Shown here: piece after piece, positions 54,476 through 64,000 of the stretch
Position numbering within the stretch: position 1 is the stretch's first letter
Layout of the letters: the number at the start of each line of letters is the position of its first letter
Assembly: GCF_035582795.1 (NCBI RefSeq)
Contig: NC_134367.1
Span: 89,077,062 to 89,141,061 of the forward strand
Length of the DNA: 64,000 bases
Reading direction: 5' to 3'
Origin: Mycteria americana
Lineage: Eukaryota > Chordata > Aves > Ciconiiformes > Ciconiidae
Program-made: the position numbers and the translations under genes
Notes under the pieces: model-generated
What the model was told of the DNA's origin: nothing
Database searches by the model: none
Seen by the model: only the letters and a program-made list of their open reading frames with translations

Positions 54476-56084
54476 ATATTGAGGATTTTAAAATGTATTT
54501 TTGAGAGTTTCACAAATAAGCATCAGCATTTGAAAGGTAAAAAAGCTATGGATTAAGCATTCACAATAAACCTTCAGGCTAAAGTAGTCCATCAGACAAA
54601 TTATCTCTAATTTAAAATGTGGCAGTGTTTCATTTATGGAAAAAAATACAAAATTAGTATGAGTTGTTAAAAACAAGTAGCTTTCCTAGGGCTCAAGCAA
54701 GCAATATTTCATCTCTAGAAGAAAATATGAATATATGAGATCACTTAGGAAATCAGTGTGCAGTTTTATCACTGGAATTTACAGATGAACACTATGAATA
54801 TTTTTATATCCTCTTGTTGACATTGCTGTGAGAAATTACGTGAGGAGAAAAGTTTATAGCTTTTATTAGACTGTAATGCAGTTTAACATGCACCTTGACA
54901 TCAATCTGAGTTATGTTTTAATATTTGTACTTATTTGAGAGTGAAACAAAAATAAATTATGTCCATCTCCCATGGACAAACACAGGCTGTAGATCCAACC
55001 CTCTTGGCTATACTCCTGCAGTAAAAGTTGATCTCAAATGGATGTAGAATAGGTAGTTGCAGATTGACAGGTTTCTTGTTTCCATGGTGCATAAAATGGC
55101 AGAATTTTTTCAGTTTGACTCTACTTCTAGCTGACTTACTGAATAAAAAATTGGCTGGTGTGCAGAAAGGCTTTAAACTTTTTTGTCTTTTAAACAATGC
55201 CAACCAGCAGATACACAGTGCTGACAGGGAGCTTGAGAACTCCCACAAATTATCTTTCCAACCATAGTTAACATGTTATTAAGAATTTCCATGTCTACAT
55301 ACTAATTATTCTGAGATCTGAGGGGTCGGGTTTTTTTTGCAATTGAGGATTACCTTTATTTTGTGTGAACAGATACCGCTTCATTGCCATTGGCAATAGA
55401 ATGTGGCAGGCTAAAGGCTGTGGAAGGGAAATCGTCTTTTCGGGTAACAGAGGTCTGACATGAAACTGTTGTCGAACGTGCTCAGTCTTTAGCCCCCAGG
55501 TGGGAGATGACCATACAGACAGGGGTGCTGGTCACACCACTGCTCTGCCCTGGCCAAATCCTGCCATGGGGTCCAGCTGCCGCTACGCTGTTTCTGCCAT
55601 GGGGGAATGGTTGAGGTGGGAGGCAGAAGCTGAAAATAGCTCCTACACATCCTGTGAGGTATCCTGAGGTGAGAAGTAGCTGCGGCAGCGGTGTCCCAGC
55701 CCAGCCTGTGCAGAGGTGGGCCTCGTGCCTGGCGTGGCGGAGATGGCAGCATGGGCATGGGACAGTCGGAGATGGGGCTGGGGATGCTGCAGAAGGTAGC
55801 CAGAGAAGCAGGGAGCTCCCTGCGCGGAGCTTGCAGGTATCTGGTGTGGGGGTAAAAGCTATTGGCATGATAAGGGGCAGGAGGGCCCAAAACTTACCTC
55901 TGGCCCCCACGGCTTTTGAGGTTGGATTATGTGCTACCTGACAGGTCTTGGGAGATATTTTTATAAATGGTCTTTAATTGTAAATGTCCATCTTTAAGAA
56001 AATACAGACTCCCCACTTTTTGGAAATGTGACATCCTTACTGTTCAGTGTTACATAGGTGTGGGTAGTATGTGAAAGCCCCATG

Positions 56085-56135
56085 AACATAAGATTGGAAG
56101 GGATTTCCTTGTGTCCAGTCTGGGGCTGTATACAG
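56085..56135 (+). mobile_element. Possible CR1 3' remnant
   Basis: ACATAAGATTGGAAGGGATT followed by TCCTTGTGTCCAGTCTGGGG resembles CR1 'catagaattggaagggacct ... gtccagtcc', much decayed. Confidence 0.35.
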
Positions 56136-59100
56136 CCATAACTTTCAAAAGCTTACCAAGCTCCATCTTAAAAATGATAAGGATTATTGTGTTGCTGGTG
56201 TAAGGTCACAGGAGGTTCTGGACTGTTACTACTGATGGTCAGGTTGAAAATTAGACATGGATTCTGAAATTTATCTGTGAACAGTTTGTATCCTTTTTTT
56301 CCCTGTTTGCCAACTTTCTGCTTTAGCTTAGCCTGCCTCAAATGGTTATAGAAATAAGTCTTATTCCCCATTGATGATAAATGTAAATGTCTTAAATTTG
56401 TCAGCTGTTCAAATTCAGAATATTACTCTTAGGCAAACAAAAAGAAAATTGGAGGTTCGTATTCATTCACGATATGTAAAGAAAGTGATTTAGCACTGTA
56501 AGTGATACTTTTAAGACAGCTCCTTAAAAACCAAGCAGCTGCAGCAAACCCCTGTAGTCCCTTGCCATTTTGGTTCACTGTAACAGTCTTCCTTTGCTTG
56601 CTCAAAGCCCTCACTCCAGAGTAGTGCAGATAGAATTGCAACTAGTCTAGAAACTACTTTTTTTTAACTCATTTGAGACCCTGTCAGGCAAATTGAAAGG
56701 CTTATGATATGTTACATAATAACAGCATGTATTAAAAGTCATACTTAAAAACCCTCATTCTCCCATTATATTGTAGACAATTACGGTTCTTTCAAAAGGA
56801 GAAAGTTTACAAACTGCTGTATTTTAGCAGCACTACTGTGGTGCTGTAGTTAAACTTTATAATGGCTTATGTTTAAAATAAATTAATTCTCAGAGCACTA
56901 ATACCCACTTGATTCTGGTCCCTGGTTCCTGACCACTTGAGCAATCAGTGTGCAGAGGCAGTTTAGCAGGCATATTCAATTTATGAGGTGTTTGGTGCTG
57001 CCACACATGCAATCAGATGTACATGCACGCCATTGGGGCCAAGTTATAGAGTGCCCTGCTGGGGCCATCCCATGTCATTGGCAGAGTGAGCTGCTGTTGT
57101 GAGGCATGCAGCAGCGTGTGCATTACTGCATTTTGGTGGAGCTTGGTGTGGTGCATATGTGTTGTAGGCCATGGTTGCGGAGTTGTCCGTTGTGGGTCTG
57201 CCATCTGCTTCTGGGGCCAGCACTGTGGAGAGTCCGGGAAAAATGGAGACAAATGCCTTCTGTGACCACACATAGCAGCATGGGTTATGTTCTGCCAGTG
57301 TCGCAGCCTATGTAAGCTCTTCCTTTTCAGCAGCAGCTGGAGGTATAGCAAGACTCTCAGCATCACCAGGGGAGCTATATATCCTCACAGGGCATTTTGC
57401 TGTTGGTGATGAAAGAGAATATAAGTATGGGCTAGACATAACTCTTTCATTATATCCCAGGTGTGGCTGAGATGAAAGATATGGAACAAATTGCAACAGT
57501 GGAGATTACTGTTTTTGCCAGCTCTGAGCTGCAATAGGAGCGCTGACTGGTACAACTGCCAGAGTTGGAATTTCAGGGATGTGCAAGACATCCCTAATGG
57601 AGATTTATGCTGGGCTTATCTCTCCCTTATGAAAAGGGAGACTGCATGCAGCTGGTATTGACTTTAAAAAAGTGTCACAATTATTTTTTGCAGGCTAACA
57701 AGCGTCAAGCGCTGCCATTTCTTTCACTTCACTGTAGGAAGGATAACATCATGACTTCCCTCAAGAGAAGCATAAGATATTAGTTATATATTATCTGTGA
57801 ATCACAGGCGTACAGGAGGCAATCCAGGTCTATGCATAGATGGGTCTTCCTTGCCTTCTTTGGATGACTGGAGGCATATCGCCACATGCTCTGCTCAGAA
57901 GAGATGATCTTTATATCAAAAGGAAAGGATTTTCCCCCATCGTTCTGCAAGTTAGTGTGACAAAGCATGTTGTTTCACTGCCCTCAGTGTCGGTTGCATG
58001 CAATGGCAAGTATTTGGCAGCTTGTCTGTTGACACCAGCTAGCAGAAGGAGAGCCTTGCTGTCAGAGCTGGACCTGTGCAAATGATTAGGGTGAGTGATA
58101 TTACTCAGAGCTTGCTGCTTTGGCTCATGAAGCTCCAGGCTCCGTGAAGTCAGACCCAGCCACCACCTGAGTAGCTGCAGAATGATGATGTGCTTGGCTG
58201 GCTGAAATTTAGGTCATAATTGAGACCTGTTAGGTCCAATTCAGGTACATATTTCTTCCTGAGAGTTGTTATTGCATGCTGCTTCCAAAGTAATAATCTG
58301 CAACAGTTGTGAGGCCTGTGTAACTAAAGCAGCATGGCTGTGGCCGGCTGCTTGGGAAGACAGGCAGGACCAAATCCTGAGAGCCATAGTTGAACATTTC
58401 ATGCTGTGTCCTGATCGTTGCTCTAAAAATGTTACAGCTACTCCTGACATAAAATGTGTGACAGCTTATCAAGTGAAAATGCATGTCGTTATGATCCAGG
58501 ACTCAATAGCTTTCTCTGTCCTGTAAGGTCACTGTAACTGTCCCATCCTGGAATCCTGAGGCCCATCTCATCCAGCCCTTCCCTCCAAGAAATGCAAAAA
58601 GGCAAAACAGGTTTGAGGAAAAAAAATATATTTCAACACATGACCAAATATTAGATAAAAAAAAAAGAAACTGGCTTTTCTGCCTTTGCAACTCTGCAAC
58701 AACAAATGCACAAAGTGTGGGCAAACAGACTTGCGTGAAAGCTGGGAAGAGAGAAACTGCTATGGTCAGAGTAGGTGCTGTTGTACTTTGAAAAATGCTC
58801 AGGAGAACTGCCAAGCATTTCTGCTGTAAGTAATGATGACTCCAGATTCTTTGAAGCTCTAAGAGGTTATCCCGACTTTTATCTGAAGTTTAGGCATACA
58901 CAGGGCATACCCCATATGCATTGCTTCTGGTTCCCAGTGCTATATATTCTCCAGAGGATATAGGCCATAAGCTGCATGTTACTGTTCACAGCATGACACA
59001 GCTGCAGTATTTACTACGGGGGTGACAGTGGGTTAGGATACAAGGAGTGGGGCGCTTAAGAAGGTCAGGTCAGGGCATTAGCTGTCACTGTTGACTATTT

Positions 59101-62100
59101 CAGAGCTCAGAGAGACTTTGTACTCAGGGTGATAAAAATCTGTAAGCTGTAGCTATAGGGAAAGGTGCAAGACAGAGCTGTGACCTTGCACAGGAGGATG
59201 CTTGTCACTGGGCTCTAACTGCAGTACTCCCAACAGCCAGGGGGACAGTGGGAGATGGCAGGAGGAGCTCAGGGCTGTGGCGAGGTGGAGCTGCACCCGG
59301 TCCATAGGGCAGCAGCAGCAGAACAGTAAGTTGGAGCTGGAGGAGGGCTGGCTGCCAAGTATTTGCTTGTGCACTTCCCTGCTACTTACAGGTAGTAACC
59401 CTCCTGCACAGTATCATCCTGGCTGGTCAAAAGAAAGAGCAGAAAACCTGCCTGTGATGCTGGGTATGTGGGAATCCAACTTGCATTGCCATTTCCTGAT
59501 GGAAGGGTTTCTGCCTACTGCCACCAGCGAAGCAGGGGATGATGGCCTCCACTGGAACATTTTCATTGCAGATGTAAAAGGAATGCAGTAGCATGGCTTA
59601 CAAATTACTCACTAGAAAATGGCAGAATGTCTTGCAATTTTAACCTGAATTAGGTCAACTTGTGGTTTTCTTTTCTGACTTTTTTTTTCTGGGCGTGCTG
59701 CTAGGTCCAGAACACTTCATCAGCAGGAGAATCTAGTGTTGTATCCAAGTCCTTGCCCCAACCTGCACACCTGCATTTCCAAGGCCAGGACTAGCTCATC
59801 TTGGCTAGGTGCTGCTATGGGCCACTGCGGCAGATCAGGAATCCCTGCCAGAGTCTATGTTGTCTTAATTGCTTTGACCTGGAATGTGATGCATGCTACA
59901 TCCCAGATGCATGGTCATACCAACCAGCCAGCCACTGCACCTCCATTTCTCCTCTTTGGCAGACTCAGACCAAACCACAAATTTGTTTTGTGCGGTGAAA
60001 GTAGGAAGGACTCCTTCCATTGCATCCCACCAAGAAAAAATTGAAAAATTGATCACTCATCAAACCTCAGCTTAGTGCAGAGTTTTGAGAAAATTGAACT
60101 CTAGCTGAGTACAGCTAGGTAGTATTCCTTGACCATTTTCAAGGATTGTAGGCTTCTCTGCTGATGCTTATGAAGACTGGTTCTTCAGTATATGTAGATA
60201 TATATGTGGATATAGCATATCTGCACAGATTGTGTAAAGTAAAAACATCAGGGCATATTTTGCTCAGCCCTTCCTGAGATGCATGAAGTGCTGTCGCTGA
60301 CATGGGTTGATATGTACCTGTGTTGCATCACTCAGACTAATTGCCTACAGGGAATGGAGTTTTCCCTAGCAAACCATATGATTGTAGCGTCCTTCCCCCA
60401 TATATCCCAGGATTGTGTATACTTAGCTTGCTCTCACCAACAAGCTGCTCAGGAACTCTTTGAACAGCAAGAAGGAAGGGTTTTCTTGCCTGTAGGGCAG
60501 GGGAGAAACTAGTCATGCCCTCCCTTTTCCCGAAAAATAAGTCTTATCACCTGGAGCTGGATCTAGACTGCCAAGGACACAGTCACACGGGGCACCTGAA
60601 GAGATGTGAAGATTATGATGACAAAAGCACAAAGCTGGGAAAGGAGATTCAGCAGAGCAAAAGGGTGCTATCCCAGAGGGAACAGTGCTCCAGGGCAAAG
60701 CGAGCCAGCAGTGTCAGCCACCTCTGCCTCTGTGCATTTCTGTGTAAGGAGCTCAGCCAGCTAATAGGAAAGGCAGAGTTGTATCCCTTACCACATCCTC
60801 AGCACGTGCTGCTGCTTTTTTTTCAATGGCACCAAACTTCTGTATGCCTTCCCCACCAGCAAACCCGCCACAAATCCAGCCCTGAAGAGCACTTAGTGGA
60901 GTTTTACAGACTGTAAGAAGCACTGTATGACATTAGCAGGATTCCCACTGGGACCACTCCCACTCAGCCACTCCTAACATTTAACATTCCCTGCCCCTCT
61001 TCCCTTCACTTGCAAGTTCTGCTTGGTTATAAATAGTTTCAGTAAGTTTAGAGTAAGTTTGCTTTGCATTTTATATGGAGGAAGTCCTTATGTCTTTTAT
61101 TTCTTTGACAAACAAATTGCAATCATCCTTTCTGGGGATCTCCAGAAAGAATTGGGTGGAACCAGGGAAATTAATGTCTCTGTTCTGGAAGCCTGGGCAC
61201 AGAGATGCTGTCAGGGTTGTAGTATAGGAAGTGATGCAGAAAATAGTGGTTTATTGGTCCCCTCCAACATATGGACAATTTTGTGTTACAGCAAGCATCT
61301 GTCAAGGATTTTGCAGAGGTAGCAAGGGTATCCCTTGTAATTTGCCCTTCTCCATTCCCATAGGCAAATGCATTATCTGCAGCAAGCCCAGGCAGTGGTT
61401 GTAGTTCCACTGGGGCTTCATGCTGACATACTTTGCCATCTGCATCTCCTGACTTTAAGAAATACAGTGCAAGCCCTGGACAGAGCAAGCAAACAGGATC
61501 CTGGTAAGGATGTGGGAGTCAGGTTTAATGCAGCAGCTGTTCAGGGTGTTATATCATTATGATTCAGGGCAGATAGGTATGAGTTATCAAGTACTGAGGA
61601 TACAGACTGATCTCTGTGGACTGGTGTGGGAGCTGTTTGCCCAGCACAGACCAGGCAAAATAATGGCATCTTGCAAGAGCAACCAGAAGTGACAGCATTA
61701 AAATGGGTTTGATGACCTACAAGAATGTGTACCACAAGGGAAAGAAATATTTTTTCCAGTGATGAAAAACTGTATTTGATCCAGAAGGGAGGGCAGTGGA
61801 CAAGATTGACCATGACTCCAACACCTCGGGGGAGAGATAACTGGGACAAGAACTTTGTGAATGGTGGATATTCCCTTTCAAATCAATGACACGTTAATAT
61901 GAATTGCATTTTGGAGGCAGTGTGAACTATAGATTTAAACACCTTTGGATATACAAGGTGATGAAAGGCATTGACTATTTGTGGCGTCTTATCCAGGCAT
62001 GACATCCTCCATGGCCTGTTTTGTTCTATGTTATAGTGTCAGTTAGATTAAGAATTGTATGAGCATCTAGACGCTTGACTGCTTATCAAGGCAGCAGTAG

Positions 62101-64000
62101 TTTCTATACTTACTTTGTTTCTCAACAGTTTGTTAGAGAAATTTCTAATTTCTAAATTTCTAAACAGTTTCTCAAATTAGTTAATTGCCCCATTAATTTT
62201 GTAGTTTTGGTCCCACATGTATTAAAACACCTGAATCTATGGTAGCTTAGAATGCTATGGCATTTAAAATACCATCTACTGAACAATGAAAACGTAGGAT
62301 AATATTCAGGATATCTTGTTTCATCAGGTACTGGCAACTTGTAGCTCCATTGGTTGCCGCCAACTGACTATCACAAACTGGATATATTTTCCATCTTGGT
62401 ATATTGTTGCATTTTTCAGCTTTGAGATTGAAATGCACAGTTGTTATATCGTTTTTTTAAAGTCTTTAATAGATTTGTCAACTTCTAACTGAAATAACCG
62501 AAATATTTCTATTGTGGTTGATCTGAACTCTTTTTATTTTTTTATTACTAGCATCATTCTATAAAATAATCTGATTTCCATAGCCAAAGCTGGAGTCAAG
62601 ATAGTGCTTAATTTTTTACATCACTTTATTATATATTTTACCCATGTTACAATTGTCTTATGTAAAGAAGACAAAAAGGAAAAATTGTGTTTAATATTTT
62701 TGTGTCAGAATTTGAAGTAGCTTTTGCAGTTAACTTTGCCACAGCCTTCATCAAACTGACAGCCTGTATTTTATTATCAGACATCAAATTAATTACCTGA
62801 TTTTTCTAAAACCCTATTTGCTGCTGGTGGTTTTGTTCTCATGGTTATTTGCACCACGTGCCATGGGACTGTGCAAAGATTGTTCTGATTGCCCCACTCT
62901 GAGAGCTCCATTCTGTGTATCTGTTTTTAAATATAGTCCCTTTATTTTTATTCTCTATTAGTAAGCTAGTTACTTTGATGGAAACAACCAGGTAATTTTT
63001 TCGCTCTCACATGTACTACCATTAGGAAAAGAGGTATGACAATAGGGTGAGGTTATGCTCTTAGCCCAAGGTTGCTTGCATACATGATGATGAGTGTAAG
63101 TCTTTGGTTTTGTTGATTCACACTGATGATGGGGTTTGCTTGTTTATCTGGATACCACATGGTGTATGCTGCCACAAACATAAACAATAGGGAGCAATGA
63201 TATGGCTAGTTCTCAACAATTCTGAAAAAAAATGAAAGAAAAAGCTTTTGCTGTTCTTGAGATTTCATTTCTGCTTCTTTGAGAATGCTTGAAAGTGACC
63301 TCTGCAGAAACCAGTTAAGCTTTTTTATCTTCTACAGGAAACAGACTAAAATTCAGATTGCCTAAGTATCATCTGTGATAACATGGGAAGCTTCTCATCC
63401 AGGAGGGAAAGCATTATCCCTTTGCTGAGTCTGCAGGCCATAGCTTGGATCCCCAAATTGGAGTAGGTACCACTGTCAGTGAAGACCTCAGCCTGGTCAT
63501 TTCTTGGGAACTGGCTTATACCAAATGTAATGAAGCTGCATCTTTTATCTCTTCACTGAATCTGAATGGCTAAACTCAGGTGACTGATTTCTCATTGGTG
63601 CCATCAATACTTTGCATCAACCTGTTTTCTTCAGATTGCAGTTCAGGAATGGGTTTATCCCTTCTTTGGAGGAATCAAGCTGCTTTATAAACCTCTTGTT
63701 TTTCTTCAAAATCTGCTTGATTTGTCTTTCCAGAATGAAGACTCTTCACTGAGCACATATCTTAAATTATTTCATTATGTATCACAAGACACAAAGAAAT
63801 AACATTGCATATTACACAAGCTTACAGCTTAATTATATTATTCCTTTCTTTTCTGGTATCTAATATATTAATATCATATGTGCTATAGGAGGTACAGAGT
63901 AGAGAAGAAAATATTTCTCTTGCCTCAATATTTTTAGAGCATGGCATACTGTTTCAGCTTATTAGGATGACTGTACATTAAGCTTCCTCTGGAATAAAGA

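Larger units (their letters stand above)
50667..64000 (+). other. EFCAB2: Probable EFCAB2 intron 1
   Basis: From the donor at 50667 to the window edge I found no exon with the EF-hand peptides expected for exon 2, nor any other gene. Human EFCAB2 also has long introns. The DNA is AT-rich and keeps several ancient repeats. GC-richer islets at about 55.48-55.92 kb and 57.00-57.35 kb have open frames without known domains. Confidence 0.5.

Noticed and set aside
57013-57366. 117-codon - strand frame as a gene or viral fragment
   Set aside because: His/Thr/Pro-rich chance translation without any retroviral or cellular motif.
51000-64000. EFCAB2 exon 2 with an EF-hand
   Set aside because: I looked for peptides such as the conserved AFEVFD and EIGTIIRSLG in + strand frames and found none with splice sites. 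It is probably beyond the window.

Overview
The window is vertebrate nuclear DNA, most likely from a bird. Genes are split by GT-AG introns, intergenic DNA is AT-rich, promoters sit in CpG islands, and CR1 LINE 3' ends occur at about 10.30-10.73 kb and 24.10-24.17 kb, which is typical of birds and other sauropsids. The species cannot be named from the sequence. The gene order COX20, HNRNPU, EFCAB2 and its orientations (+, -, +) match the block on human 1q44, which supports all three gene calls.

Left part (1-14 kb): exons 2-4 of COX20, a cytochrome c oxidase assembly factor, lie on the + strand at 1822-2874. Exon 1 appears to lie just off the left edge. COX20 converges on HNRNPU across about 10 kb without a recognisable gene. 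That interval has CpG-rich patches, a CR1 3' end and an LTR-like TATA/poly(A) pair.

Centre (about 15.4-29.9 kb): the complete HNRNPU (SAF-A) gene is on the - strand, with 14 coding exons joined into an 844-residue frame. The protein has SAP, acidic, SPRY, P-loop and RGG parts in the family order. Intron 10 can only be joined in frame as a GC-AG intron. A large CpG island covers exon 1, intron 1 and the promoter. Intron 1 holds a fused ETS/CRE site.

Right part (29.9-64 kb): about 20 kb of intergenic DNA holds simple repeats and decayed mobile elements. A second CpG island at about 50.2-51.3 kb carries a 28-nt first coding exon that I assign to EFCAB2 (DRC8, an axonemal EF-hand protein). A 14-bp palindromic RFX/X-box-like site lies 17 bp before the start codon. 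The rest looks like EFCAB2 intron 1, rich in very old amniote repeats including MIR. No EF-hand exon was found before the right edge.

The three genes do not form a pathway: respiratory-complex assembly, nuclear RNA/chromatin scaffolding and ciliary motility. I see no operon, CRISPR array or clear new system. The most useful leads are the X-box at EFCAB2, the ETS/CRE site in HNRNPU intron 1, the GC-AG intron and the CpG-rich patches between COX20 and HNRNPU.
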